From: Pseudomonas sp. Root562
GTDB taxonomy: Bacteria > Pseudomonadota > Gammaproteobacteria > Pseudomonadales > Pseudomonadaceae
Direction of reading: 5' to 3'
DNA: 61,093 nucleotides
Assembly: GCF_001427125.1 (NCBI RefSeq)
Contig: NZ_LMGK01000025.1
Coordinates: 378,683-439,775 of the forward strand
This document shows positions 8,016-16,896 of this stretch, piece by piece (the first letter of the stretch is position 1; each line of letters starts with the position of its first letter). The notes under the pieces are model-generated. The model searched no databases and was not told where the DNA came from. It worked only from the letters and a program-made list of their open reading frames with translations. The position numbers and the translations under genes are program-made.

Positions 8016-9234
8016 AACCGGGCATCGCAGTCAAACGGGTTTTCACCCAGCCGTTGACGGCGGCGCACAACACCAGCAGCGCGGCGGTCAGCAAAAACAC
8101 CTGGTGCAAGCCAAAATGCGCGCCGATCTGGCCACCGATCAATGGCCCGATCACCTGCCCGGAAAACTGCGCCGATTGCAGGTACCCGAGAATTTTGCCG
8201 GTGTTGTGTTCCGCCACCGAATGGCGGATCAGCTTGGCAATGGCCGGCAGCAGCCCGGCAATGCTCATGCCCATGAGCCCCCGTAACACCGCCAGTTGCC
8301 ACCATTGCGTGACGTACGCTTGAGGGACCATCAGCAGGCCAGTCAGCAGCAAGCAGCCAATGATCACATTCCAGCTGCCGACCCGGTCGGCCAGTGCCCC
8401 CAGCCTGGCGGCGGTCAAGATACTGCCCAGCGCCGAACAGGCCATCACCACACCAGCAATCCGCGCCTGCTCATCCAGGGCGACGCCAAGGTGACCAATG
8501 TAAACGGTGATGATCGGCTCGATCGACATGTTGGCCAGCAACACCATCATCGCGGTCAGCAACAGTGCGCCGATGACAGGCCATCGGGAACGTTCATCCG
8601 GTGCCTGATTGTTGTCGACTCGTCGAGCACCATCCCGAGCCCGATTGAAGTCCTCGCGGATGAGCGCGATGGTGGTGACCGCCGCCAGCGCAATCATCGC
8701 GCCACCGACGAAAAACGTGCCGCGAATGCCTACCCATTGCGGCAGGAATCCGCCCACCAGCGGCCCGATCAAATTACCGGACAACGCCCCTGTCGACAGC
8801 ACGCCCAAGGCCCAACCGGCCTTTTCCCTCGGCACCTGGGAACCGATCATGACAATAGAGGCTGACGCATAGCCGCCGATCAGCCCGGCGACCAGTCGCA
8901 GTACCACCAGATCGGTGACGTCCCGCGCCAGCCCGATCAGCGACATAACGATGGCCATGCCGATGGCCGCTCGCACCAGCATTGGCTTGCGCCCGAAACG
9001 ATCGGCCAGCCGCCCCCACAGCGGCGCGGTAATCGCCGTGCCAAAGAACGTTGCGCCGAACGCCACGGCGGACCATTGCACCACATCGGCCTGGCTGGTC
9101 ACGCCCAGTTGTTGCACATAGAGCGGCAGGAACGGCAACAGCATGCTCAGGCTCACCAGCGTGGTGAACGAACCGAACACACAAACGGCAAGATTGCGAC
9201 GCCAATAAAGTCGATTGCGCTCGGCATAATTCAT
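7999..9234 (-). CDS. MFS drug-type transporter (MdtG-like)
   Basis: A 411-residue major facilitator with 12 predicted membrane helices. The loop between helices 2 and 3 carries the antiporter-type signature GRLADRFGRKPML, and helix 5 has a glycine-rich GxxxGPxxGG-like segment (LIGPLVGGFLPQ), both usual for exporters. Its start overlaps the stop of the upstream MFS gene by 4 bases, so the two transporters are co-translated. The substrate is unknown. Confidence 0.87.
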   Translation of the reverse strand: MNYAERNRLYWRRNLAVCVFGSFTTLVSLSMLLPFLPLYVQQLGVTSQADVVQWSAVAFGATFFGTAITAPLWGRLADRFGRKPMLVRAAIGMAIVMSLIGLARDVTDLVVLRLVAGLIGGYASASIVMIGSQVPREKAGWALGVLSTGALSGNLIGPLVGGFLPQWVGIRGTFFVGGAMIALAAVTTIALIREDFNRARDGARRVDNNQAPDERSRWPVIGALLLTAMMVLLANMSIEPIITVYIGHLGVALDEQARIAGVVMACSALGSILTAARLGALADRVGSWNVIIGCLLLTGLLMVPQAYVTQWWQLAVLRGLMGMSIAGLLPAIAKLIRHSVAEHNTGKILGYLQSAQFSGQVIGPLIGGQIGAHFGLHQVFLLTAALLVLCAAVNGWVKTRLTAMPGFIARE

Positions 9235-10451
9235 TTCACCAGAGGCTCCGCTGTCGGACGCTGGAAAGCCGCCAGCACATCGATCACGAAGGCCAGCAAC
9301 ATGGCCGACGTGCCGATGAGAAACAGCAGACTGTAATTGCCGCCACTGGAGGAAAACAGGAACGACAGGCCATAAGCGGCGACGGCCTGGAACAGCGCAA
9401 ATCCGACCGTGGCGGTTTGCCAGGCTGACGTCTGTCGAGCCGGATGATGGGCGAGAATTTCATGCACGCGGCCCAGTACCAACGGCACGGTTCCGGTGAC
9501 AAAGGCGCCGACGATGACACTGGAAGCCATCAGCCAGACACTGCCAACCCCGAAAGCCGGGACTGCGACGCAAACGGCCTCGATGATGAACGACACTCGC
9601 AATGCGCGACCGAAGCCGACCCGATCCGCCAGCAGCCCGGCCAACAACGGCCCGACAGTCGCGCCGATGCCGAACAGCACCCAGTATTGCGCACCGGTTT
9701 GCAGCCCCTGGCCCAGGCCGCGAGCGACGAAATCCACCAGGAAAATCATGTGCGGCACCCAACCGGCAGCGTTGAGTGCGTATTCGGCATACAGCGCCTT
9801 GAGCGTGCCGTTAGCGGCAAAGTGACGCGGATGTGAGGTGCCGCTGACCGGGGCATCCGCGGTCGGCCATCCCCACCAGGCCAGCACTGTCAGCAACAGG
9901 GAGATCAGGCCGAGGCCGAGCCAGGTCTGTTCAAGACCCTGCTGCAACAACAATGGCACCAGCGTCCCCGAAGCCGCGATTCCGACGCCTACGCCCATGA
10001 AGATCAGGCCACCGGCCAGGCCTCGGCGGGATGGCGGAACGTGGGCCAGGACCGTTGGCGCGGCGAGGACCATCAAGGCCCCGCCGGCAACGCCCGAAAG
10101 AAAACGCCAGGCAAAAAACCAGGCGAAAGACACCGGCCAGGCGCAGGCAAAAAACGCGATGCTTGCCAGTAGCATCATCGCCCGCAGGGTGAATCGGGTT
10201 GAGGTTTTCGCCGCCAGTGAGCGGCCGAAAATCGCTCCCGCCAGGTAGCCGGCAAGGTTCGCCGCCCCCAGGTAGGCCGCCCGGGAAGCGTCGAACCAAT
10301 GCGCCCCGACCAGCGCTGGCAGCAACGGCGTGTAGGCAAATCGCGCCAGGCCGATCCCCACGAGGCTGGCCGAAAAACCGGCCACCGTTCCGCGCCAGAC
10401 GCTGGCGGGTGGTGACGCGATACCGGTCGTGATTGACTTCACAGTGTTCAT
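9231..10451 (-). CDS. MFS transporter, YbfB/YjiJ family
   Basis: This 406-residue, 12-helix major facilitator opens with SASLVGIGLARFAYTPLLPA, typical of the YbfB/YjiJ group. ATG at 10451 is chosen because a GAGGG sequence lies just upstream and longer in-frame extensions have no ribosome site. It is the first gene of a two-transporter operon. The divergent spacer to the pyridoxal-phosphate enzyme at 10678 carries a 19-base palindrome. Confidence 0.85.
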   Translation of the reverse strand: MNTVKSITTGIASPPASVWRGTVAGFSASLVGIGLARFAYTPLLPALVGAHWFDASRAAYLGAANLAGYLAGAIFGRSLAAKTSTRFTLRAMMLLASIAFFACAWPVSFAWFFAWRFLSGVAGGALMVLAAPTVLAHVPPSRRGLAGGLIFMGVGVGIAASGTLVPLLLQQGLEQTWLGLGLISLLLTVLAWWGWPTADAPVSGTSHPRHFAANGTLKALYAEYALNAAGWVPHMIFLVDFVARGLGQGLQTGAQYWVLFGIGATVGPLLAGLLADRVGFGRALRVSFIIEAVCVAVPAFGVGSVWLMASSVIVGAFVTGTVPLVLGRVHEILAHHPARQTSAWQTATVGFALFQAVAAYGLSFLFSSSGGNYSLLFLIGTSAMLLAFVIDVLAAFQRPTAEPLVK

Positions 10452-10530
10452 CGTCTGGCCCTCTTTCTTCAGTTGGGCCGACTGTACGCGCGCGCAAGAT
10501 ATCTCAATAAACGAATTAAACAGGTAGCCG

Positions 10531-10549
10531 TTATCTTTATTAAAGATAA
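10531..10549. promoter_or_regulatory. 19-bp palindromic operator candidate
   Basis: TTATCTTTATTAAAGATAA is a perfect 9-1-9 palindrome in the divergent spacer between the YbfB-like transporter and the D-cysteine desulfhydrase-like gene. No regulator gene is adjacent, so the cognate protein is unknown. Confidence 0.5.
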
Positions 10550-10677
10550 GGCAGACACGCGCTCCGTTAGTTACACCGTGTATCAACAGTAATTCCGCAA
10601 CCACCCTATATCTTCACCCTCGGGCTTTTTTACAGTGGCCGATGCACTGCGTTCTTTCCCTCCACGAGCGAAACTCC

Positions 10678-11706
10678 ATGCCCCACGACTTGAATCATCT
10701 TGATGCCGCGCTGGCTGCCTACCCACGGGTGACTTTGCTCGAAGGCCCGACACCGATCCAGAAACTGACCCGCCTGAGCCAGTTGCCCGAACTCAATGGG
10801 TGCAACGTCTACGTCAAACGCGACGACCTCACCGGCCTCGGCGGTGGCGGCAACAAGTTGCGCAAACTGGAGTTTCTACTGGGGCAAGCCCTGGCCGAAA
10901 ACGCCGATACGCTGGTGACCTGGGGTGGTTTTCAATCCAATCATGCGCGGCTGACCGCCGCGGTCGCCGCACGCCATGGCCTGGCATGCGAACTGATTCT
11001 GACGCCGTCAGCCGTGCGCACCGATAACGATTTCTGCCACAACGGCAATGTTCTGCTGGACGATCTGTTTGGCGCCAGCGTGCACCGACTGGCGCGGGGC
11101 GTGACCGCGGATGCCTACGCCGCCGAGTTGGTGACAAAGCTCAGGGAATTGGGGAAAAAGCCCTTTGTCATGCCATTGGGCGGGTCCAGTCCCCGGGGCG
11201 CCCTGGGTTACGCCGCATGCGCAGCCGAGATCCTGCATCAGGCTGACGCACTGGACCTGCGGTTCGAACGGATCATCGTGCCCAATGGCAGTGCCGGAAC
11301 CCACTCGGGCTTGCTGGCTGGCATGACGCTCGCCCGCTCGGCAACGCAGATTACCGGTTACTCGGTATTGGCAGACGAACAACAAGCGCTGGCCACGACG
11401 CTTGAAAAAACCCGGCAGACCTTGCACCTGCTCGATCCCGCCGCCGCGCTGGTTGAAAGCGCCATCAACGTCGACGGCAGCCACCGTGGCGACGCCTACG
11501 GCGCACCCACCGAAGCGATGCTTGAAGCTGTGCGCCTGCTGGCGTCCAAAGAAGGCTTGCTCACCGATCCCGTTTACGGCGGTAAGGCGTTCGCCGGACT
11601 GCTGGCCGCTATTCGCCGAGGTGAATTCCCGCAGGGCAGTAACCTGTTGTTTGTCATGACTGGCGGCTTGCCCGGGCTGTTTGCCTATCGAAGCGCGTTC
11701 GTCTGA
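10678..11706 (+). CDS. D-cysteine desulfhydrase / ACC deaminase family PLP enzyme
   Basis: A 342-residue fold-type II pyridoxal-phosphate enzyme. The N-terminal GPTPIQKLTRLS and VYVKRDDLTGLGGGGNKLRKLEF (residues 45-67) contain the PLP lysine K60. The following WGGFQSNHARLTAA and the NGSAGTHSGLLAG phosphate-binding loop fit the D-cysteine desulfhydrase/ACC deaminase group, which releases pyruvate and ammonia, plus sulfide when D-cysteine is used. Substrate choice within the family is not readable. An ATG 36 bases upstream is in frame but lacks support. A strong terminator follows. Confidence 0.85.
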   Translation: MPHDLNHLDAALAAYPRVTLLEGPTPIQKLTRLSQLPELNGCNVYVKRDDLTGLGGGGNKLRKLEFLLGQALAENADTLVTWGGFQSNHARLTAAVAARHGLACELILTPSAVRTDNDFCHNGNVLLDDLFGASVHRLARGVTADAYAAELVTKLRELGKKPFVMPLGGSSPRGALGYAACAAEILHQADALDLRFERIIVPNGSAGTHSGLLAGMTLARSATQITGYSVLADEQQALATTLEKTRQTLHLLDPAAALVESAINVDGSHRGDAYGAPTEAMLEAVRLLASKEGLLTDPVYGGKAFAGLLAAIRRGEFPQGSNLLFVMTGGLPGLFAYRSAFV

Positions 11707-11725
11707 CTTGGCACTTCACCAGGCA

Positions 11726-11767
11726 TAAAAAAACCTCCCCGGGCACAAACCCGGGGAGGTTTTTTTA
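11726..11767. terminator. Bidirectional rho-independent terminator
   Basis: A GC-rich stem (AACCTCCCCGGG pairing with CCCGGGGAGGTT) has an A-run before it and a T-run after it. It serves both the PLP enzyme gene and the convergent EF-hand gene. Confidence 0.93.
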
Positions 11768-11783
11768 CAGCTGTGTCGAGTGA

Positions 11784-12245
11784 TCAGCCTTGGGCCTTGC
11801 TCATCTTGGTGAACAGTTCGGTCGGTACTTTCTTGCCGTTGGAGGTGTATTGATTGGTGCGGAACTTGTAGACCTCGCCTTCGGAGAGGAAACCGTCGTT
11901 GTTGGTGTCCATCGCCTTGAATTCTTCACCACCTTGCGGGGCTACGGTCAGCAGTTCCTTGAGCGAAACGCGGCCATCGTGATCGGTGTCGGTACGGGCG
12001 AACGAGGCGTCGCCGCATTTGCCTTCACCACACTTGCCTTCGCCAGCCTTGGTCACTTTCGCGCCAGCTTCGTCGGCACCGCATTTGCCTTCACCACATT
12101 TGCCTTCACTGGTTTTTTCCGCCGAGGCCAGCTGATACCCCTGAGGCAGAGCGTCTGCAGCGAATGCGGTCGATGCCAGATTCATGCTGCCGGCCAGTGC
12201 AACAGCGATCAGGCCAATACGGGATTTGTTCGACATACGGGACAT
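11784..12245 (-). CDS. Secreted EF-hand protein with four EGKCG motifs (HvfA-like)
   Basis: This 153-residue protein has a signal peptide (about 1-30, cut near AFAA-DALP). Next comes a low-complexity stretch with four EGKCG motifs in two tandem pairs (C50, C55, C72, C77). Two EF-hand loops follow, DTDHDGRVSLKE (86-97) and DTNNDGFLSEGE (113-124). The start at 12245 follows a GGAG site. EGKCG motifs are the modified cores of HvfA/bufferin peptides, where a DUF692 iron enzyme with a DUF2063-type partner turns the cysteines into copper-binding groups. Neither partner is in this window, and calcium-type EF-hands are not part of the usual short precursor. It may be a metal-binding periplasmic protein modified in trans, or simply unmodified. 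Function is inferred. Confidence 0.8.
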   Translation of the reverse strand: MSRMSNKSRIGLIAVALAGSMNLASTAFAADALPQGYQLASAEKTSEGKCGEGKCGADEAGAKVTKAGEGKCGEGKCGDASFARTDTDHDGRVSLKELLTVAPQGGEEFKAMDTNNDGFLSEGEVYKFRTNQYTSNGKKVPTELFTKMSKAQG

Positions 12246-12459
12246 GGTGATTCTCCGGATACTGTGTGCGGCCAGGCCGCTAAGGTCATTGCCACTAAGG
12301 GCGATAAGCCGTGGTGCGAGGCGCATCTGCTTTCTCGCTAAGGCAGGGCTATTTGACTGCAACCGTGTATCCAGGATGTATCGGCTTGCAGGGCATTTGT
12401 AAGCCAGTCTCCGAACAAGGGCTGCGGATACACAGCGATACACTTGCCCAGGCACTGTT

Positions 12460-13416
12460 TTACCCAATCACGTTCGCAAACACCGATTGGTCGACGTTGG
12501 CGCCGGACAGAATCACGCCGACCCGTTTTCCCTGCATCGATTCACGCTCCTGCATGAGCGCCGCCAGGGCCGCTGCGCCCGCCCCTTCGGCGAGGTTGTG
12601 GGTGTCGGTGTAATACACCCGCATGGCCTCGGCAATCTGCTGATCATTGACCGACACGATCCGCGCCGCGCCTTGGGCGTAAACAGCAAAGGCTTCAGCA
12701 ATGGGTTTGCGCACCGCCAGGCCGTCGGCAAAGGTATCGGCCGAGGCGGTTTCGCATATTGCTCCCGTGTCGAACGATAACTTCGCGGCGGCAGCTTCGC
12801 TGGACACCACGCCCACCACTTCAGTCTTCAAACCCAGCGCATCACGGGCGGCGATCACTGCGCAAATCCCCGAACCACAGCCGATCGGCACGTAGACGCT
12901 ATCCAGGTCCGGCGCAGCCTTGAACAGCTCCAGCGCATAGGTGGCCACGCCTTTGACCAGCTCAGGATGGAACGGCGGCACCAGGTACAGGCCTTGGGCT
13001 TGCGCCAGGCGTGCAGCCTCTTCACGGGCTTCATCGAAATCGCGGCCATACTCCACCACTTCGCCGCCGAAGCCGCGCATGGCGTTGTTCTTTTCCAGTG
13101 AATTGCCTTGCGGCACGACGATCAAGGCGCGCAATCCCACCGCACCTGCCGCCAGTGCCAGGCTTTGTCCATGATTGCCTCGGGTGGCGCTGACGATGCC
13201 CTGCACATCGGGATGCTCGCGTTTAAGCCAATGCATGAAGGTAATGCCACCGCGCACCTTGAACGCACCGGTCGGCGTGTGGTTTTCATGCTTGACCCAC
13301 ACCGTGCAACCCAACCGTTGCGCCAGCAAGGGCCAAGGGTATTGGGCAGTGGCAGGCATGACCTGATAAACACGTTGGGCCGCTTGTTCGATGTCGTCGC
13401 GAGTCAGTCTGTGCAT
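12460..13416 (-). CDS. Threonine/serine dehydratase-like PLP enzyme
   Basis: A 318-residue fold-type II PLP enzyme with the motif HENHTPTGAFKVRGG, whose K53 should bind the cofactor. An asparagine loop (TRGNHGQSLA) and the glycine-rich phosphate loop GCGSGICAV follow. There is no C-terminal ACT domain, so it is a short catabolic-type dehydratase rather than the regulated biosynthetic IlvA. It is divergent from the AraC gene at 13512, which may regulate it. Related enzymes act on threonine, serine or hydroxy-amino acids. Confidence 0.85.
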   Translation of the reverse strand: MHRLTRDDIEQAAQRVYQVMPATAQYPWPLLAQRLGCTVWVKHENHTPTGAFKVRGGITFMHWLKREHPDVQGIVSATRGNHGQSLALAAGAVGLRALIVVPQGNSLEKNNAMRGFGGEVVEYGRDFDEAREEAARLAQAQGLYLVPPFHPELVKGVATYALELFKAAPDLDSVYVPIGCGSGICAVIAARDALGLKTEVVGVVSSEAAAAKLSFDTGAICETASADTFADGLAVRKPIAEAFAVYAQGAARIVSVNDQQIAEAMRVYYTDTHNLAEGAGAAALAALMQERESMQGKRVGVILSGANVDQSVFANVIG

Positions 13417-13511
13417 GAGTTGCTCCCCTGAGGTTTTGCCCAGTGTAGATACGCCGCCCTCTACCGGCTTTCAGAAAACTGACCTGCCTTTTCTACCCGC
13501 GGTTGATTAGT

Positions 13512-14333
13512 ATGGTTTTCATGAGCCATCGAAACCGCCAACCGTCACCCCCACCGCCTGAACCGGTCCGCCGTGTCGAAGTCGGGCCGTGGCTGATCGA
13601 ATTGCTCCCCGGCTGCGCCTACGCGACCCGCTATGTCGCGCCTCAATCGGCGATTGGCTTTGCCTACGACAGCCAGCGAGGCGTGCACGCAATCGGCAGC
13701 GACCGGGTACTGCCCTTCAATGCCGTGCCTAACGGCCTGGCGTTTGTACCTGCCGGGTGTGACGTTTTATCCGAATCCCCAAGGGGCGGCGAGTACCTGC
13801 GAGTGCTGCGCACTGACGGTATCGCGCTGGCGGGCGACCGTGCCTTCAACAACCGCATCGACCCGCAAGCCACGAACCTCGCCCTGCGACTGCGCAGCGC
13901 CTTGTTGCGGGCATCCGTGGAGGATGACTGGGAGGCCTGGGCGCTCGCCTTGGCGCAAAGGACGACGGCTAACACCAAATGCGCAACCCCGAGCGCTGAC
14001 GCGATAACCGGCAACCGCCTGCGTTTGCTCGATGAGTTCATTGACGCTGGCCTCGATGGCCCGCTGGGAGTTCAGGCAATGGCGCAATTGCTGGGCTTGT
14101 CCGAAGGCTACTTCATGCGGGCATTCAAACGTGCCACCGGCAAGAGCCCGCACAGTTACCTGATCGACCGACGTCTCGCCAAAGCCCGCGCCCTGATGCG
14201 CGACTCGACCGCCACGCTGACGGAAATCGCCTACCGTTGCGGTTTCAACTCCCAGGCGCACATGGCGACCCTGTTCAGGCAACGCCTGGGTGTGAGTCCG
14301 GCGCAGCTGCGCAGAAACTCGCAATTTAGTTAG
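13512..14333 (+). CDS. AraC-family transcriptional regulator
   Basis: This protein of about 273 residues has a C-terminal pair of helix-turn-helix motifs (LGVQAMAQLLGLSEGYFMRAFKRATG and the second around EIAYRCGFNSQAHMATLFRQ). The N-terminal half has no recognised sensor domain. The true start among ATG 13512, ATG 13521 or an upstream TTG is uncertain since no strong ribosome site is visible. It is divergent from the threonine dehydratase gene. Confidence 0.82.
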   Translation: MVFMSHRNRQPSPPPPEPVRRVEVGPWLIELLPGCAYATRYVAPQSAIGFAYDSQRGVHAIGSDRVLPFNAVPNGLAFVPAGCDVLSESPRGGEYLRVLRTDGIALAGDRAFNNRIDPQATNLALRLRSALLRASVEDDWEAWALALAQRTTANTKCATPSADAITGNRLRLLDEFIDAGLDGPLGVQAMAQLLGLSEGYFMRAFKRATGKSPHSYLIDRRLAKARALMRDSTATLTEIAYRCGFNSQAHMATLFRQRLGVSPAQLRRNSQFS

Positions 14334-14656
14334 CACCTGATTCTCTCGCGGTTCACCAGCTCTCCCTGACTAAACCTGCGCGCTGGACACCTGTGTCTGC
14401 GCTGCCATGAAAATGCGTCGCTCTGTCATTTTCATAAGCTTTGGCAGTTGATTTTTTTCTTGTCGATTGCTGGCGACACCCTCTTTTGCGCGTCATGCAA
14501 ACACCGCAATTGCCACCGGGATGAACTACTCTGCAAAAACAAATCCGCAGATCGAAGAAACAGTCCGCAAGGTCGAAACCACCGCAGTGCTGGTGGCACC
14601 AACCGACCATTCTTCGGGACCCGGCATCCCTGATCGCATTACTCGGAGTACGCTCC
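14334..14656. other. Spacer with one hairpin and no clear gene
   Basis: This 323-base spacer separates the AraC gene from the phospholipase D-like gene. It holds the hairpin described at 14402. A short open frame beginning ATGAACTACTCTGCA near 14521 runs into the next gene in another frame, has no homologue I recognise and no good ribosome site, so it is not called. Confidence 0.6.
14402..14459 (+). terminator. Possible terminator hairpin after the AraC gene
   Basis: ATGAAAATG (14407) pairs perfectly with CATTTTCAT (14427), with an outer CTGCC/GGCAG pair, and is followed by TTGATTTTTTTCTT. The AT-rich stem is weaker than a classic terminator. Confidence 0.45.
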
Positions 14657-16231
14657 GTGGGAATCAAACAGCCCCTGCTTGCTCTGCTGTTGCTCACCTT
14701 GCTGTTTGGTGGCTGTACGACCCCCAACGCCCCTCACATACCCAGTCAAGCCTTGCCTGCAAGCGACTCGCCATTCGGGCGGTCTATCCAGGCCCAGGCA
14801 GCCCCGCATCAAGGCCAGTCGGGCTTTCGCTTGCTATCCGATAGCGCTGAAGCGTTCAGCGCCCGCGCCGAACTGATTCGCAACGCTCAACGCAGCCTCG
14901 ATTTGCAGTACTACATCGTTCACGACGGCATCAGCACGCGGATACTGGTGAGCGAACTGCTCGACGCCGCCGACCGCGGAGTCCGCGTGCGGATACTGCT
15001 CGATGACACCACCAGCGATGACCTGGACCGAATTATCGCGTCGCTGGCTGCGCACCCCAAGATTCAGATCCGGGTATTCAATCCGCTGCACCTGGGCCGC
15101 AGCACCGTTGTGACGCGAACGATGGGCCGGCTGTTCAACCTGTCGCAACAACACCGGCGCATGCACAACAAATTGTGGGTGGTGGACAACAGCGTGGCCA
15201 TCGTCGGGGGGCGCAACCTGGGGGACGAGTATTTCGATGCCGAACCCAACAAGAATTTCACCGACATCGACATGCTCAGTGTCGGCCCGGTTGCAGAACA
15301 ACTGGGACATAGTTTTGACCAGTACTGGAACAGTGCCCTGAGCAAGCCGATCGAGCAGTTCCTCTGGACCATGCCGACAACCAAGGACCTTAAGAATACG
15401 CGGACCCGGCTGGACGAATCCCTGGAGGAAACGCGCATCCAGAATCACGCGCTCTACCAACAATTGATGAGCTACACCACCCACCCTCGCCTGCATGTCT
15501 GGCGCAGGGAACTGATCTGGGCCTGGAACATTGCGATGTGGGATGCACCGAGTAAGGTCTTGTCGGAAGGCGAACCACCCCCGTATTTGCTTTTGACTAC
15601 TCAGTTGGCACCCGAGCTGAACGGGGTCACCAAGGAACTGATCATGGTTTCAGCCTACATGGTGCCTGGCCAACCCGGGGTGGTGTACTTGACCAGTCGT
15701 GCCGACGCCGGCGTGTCGATCAGCTTGCTGACCAACTCACTGGAAGCCACCGATGTACCCGCTGCACACGGTGGTTACGCGCCTTATCGCAAAACCTTGC
15801 TCAAGCATGGTGTGCAGTTGTTCGAATTGCGCCGCCAGTCCGGCGACAATGGCAACAGCGACAGCGGACCGCGCCTGTTCCACAGCGGATCCTCCAATAG
15901 TTCCGACTCCAGCCTGCATACCAAGGCGATGATTTTCGACCAGCAGAAAGCGTTCATCGGCTCGTTCAATTTCGACTCGCGCTCAATACTGTGGAACACC
16001 GAAGTCGGGGTGTTGGTGGATAATCCGCAACTTGCCGGACGGGTGCGCGAACTGGCCCTGGAAGGTATGTCACCGCCCCTCAGCTATCATGTCCTGCTGG
16101 AAAAGAACCAGTTGGTCTGGGTTACCGAGGACAACGGCAAACCGCATACATTGACCACGGAGCCAGGGAGTTGGTGGCGACGCTTCAATTCGTGGCTGAG
16201 CAGCGCGATTGGGCTGGAGAAGATGTTATAG
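14657..16231 (+). CDS. Phospholipase D-family lipoprotein, cardiolipin synthase C-like
   Basis: A 524-residue protein starting at GTG after CGGAG. It has a lipoprotein signal (lipobox LFGGC, cysteine near residue 20), then two phospholipase D halves. HKD motif 1 is HNKLWVVDNSVAIVGGRN (H170, K172) and HKD motif 2 is HTKAMIFDQQKAFIGSFN (H421, K423). Length and layout match ClsC-type cardiolipin synthases, which make cardiolipin from phosphatidylglycerol and phosphatidylethanolamine. ClsC usually has a partner (YmdB) that is absent here. Alternative: a phosphodiesterase of unknown substrate. Confidence 0.85.
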   Translation: MGIKQPLLALLLLTLLFGGCTTPNAPHIPSQALPASDSPFGRSIQAQAAPHQGQSGFRLLSDSAEAFSARAELIRNAQRSLDLQYYIVHDGISTRILVSELLDAADRGVRVRILLDDTTSDDLDRIIASLAAHPKIQIRVFNPLHLGRSTVVTRTMGRLFNLSQQHRRMHNKLWVVDNSVAIVGGRNLGDEYFDAEPNKNFTDIDMLSVGPVAEQLGHSFDQYWNSALSKPIEQFLWTMPTTKDLKNTRTRLDESLEETRIQNHALYQQLMSYTTHPRLHVWRRELIWAWNIAMWDAPSKVLSEGEPPPYLLLTTQLAPELNGVTKELIMVSAYMVPGQPGVVYLTSRADAGVSISLLTNSLEATDVPAAHGGYAPYRKTLLKHGVQLFELRRQSGDNGNSDSGPRLFHSGSSNSSDSSLHTKAMIFDQQKAFIGSFNFDSRSILWNTEVGVLVDNPQLAGRVRELALEGMSPPLSYHVLLEKNQLVWVTEDNGKPHTLTTEPGSWWRRFNSWLSSAIGLEKML

Positions 16232-16256
16232 CTGACTTTCAGCACCGGGATTGATC

Positions 16257-16667
16257 ATGCACATGTGGATGAGGGGCACGGCTCTGTTGATCAGCCGATG
16301 GATAATGGCCGCGGGTATCAGCCTTTTCGCCATCGTCACTGAAGGGCAAGTTCTGCCCACACCTCAAGTCACTCAAGAGATAAAAGGCTTGCTGGATTTT
16401 GTCGAGCACAGTGAGTGTCAGTTTGTGCGCAACGGAAACCAATACCCAGGTCCCCGGGCTCGGGCGCATCTGCAGAAGAAGCTGGATTTTCTCGAAGACA
16501 AGAACAAGGTGCACAGCGCAGAAGACTTCATCGAGCTTGCTGCCACTAAAAGCAGTATGAGTGGCCGCGCCTATGAGGTGCGATGTTCAGATGTCGTGGA
16601 ACCGGCCAGCACCTGGTTGAAGAGAGAGCTGCAGAGGCAACGGCAACTCAAGAAGGGCAGCAACTGA
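16257..16667 (+). CDS. DUF5329 family secreted protein
   Basis: This protein of about 136 residues has an N-terminal signal or anchor helix (ALLISRWIMAAGISLFAIVT). Its conserved core contains EIKGLLDFVEHSECQFVRNG, RAHLQKKLDF, SAEDFIELAATKSS and SGRAYEVRC, the DUF5329 pattern with two cysteines likely joined by a disulfide. It follows the phospholipase D-like gene by about 25 bases and may be co-transcribed. Function is unknown. A TTG at 16251 is an alternative start. Confidence 0.78.
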   Translation: MHMWMRGTALLISRWIMAAGISLFAIVTEGQVLPTPQVTQEIKGLLDFVEHSECQFVRNGNQYPGPRARAHLQKKLDFLEDKNKVHSAEDFIELAATKSSMSGRAYEVRCSDVVEPASTWLKRELQRQRQLKKGSN

Positions 16668-16727
16668 TTTTCTCACGGTGCTACATCTCTTCTCCTGCTT
16701 CAAAGAGACGCTTGACCGTCCGCTTTT

Positions 16728-16748
16728 GGCCCAGAGTGTGTAAAAACG
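16728..16748 (+). repeat. Terminal-inverted-repeat-like sequence, left copy
   Basis: GGCCCAGAGTGTGTAAAAAC plus one further G here is the exact reverse complement of 18759-18779. A near copy in the same sense as this one starts at 18614. It marks one edge of a scar containing a dead transposase and a GNAT gene. Confidence 0.75.
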
Positions 16749-16896
16749 CAATGGCTGTGGTGCAGTAATCGGTAGCTCTTCACTGCACTGAAGACTTGTA
16801 GGGCCTCAACCAAGCCAAATTGGTGTTACTGGTTTTGCTTGGGGTTTTAGCCCCCGGAGCACATGCCAGATGCACTATCAGGCCGCTAAAAAGGCC

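Noticed and set aside
14467..14844. Short frame before the phospholipase D-like gene
   Set aside because: No ribosome site and overlap with the lipoprotein signal region; no homologue recognised.
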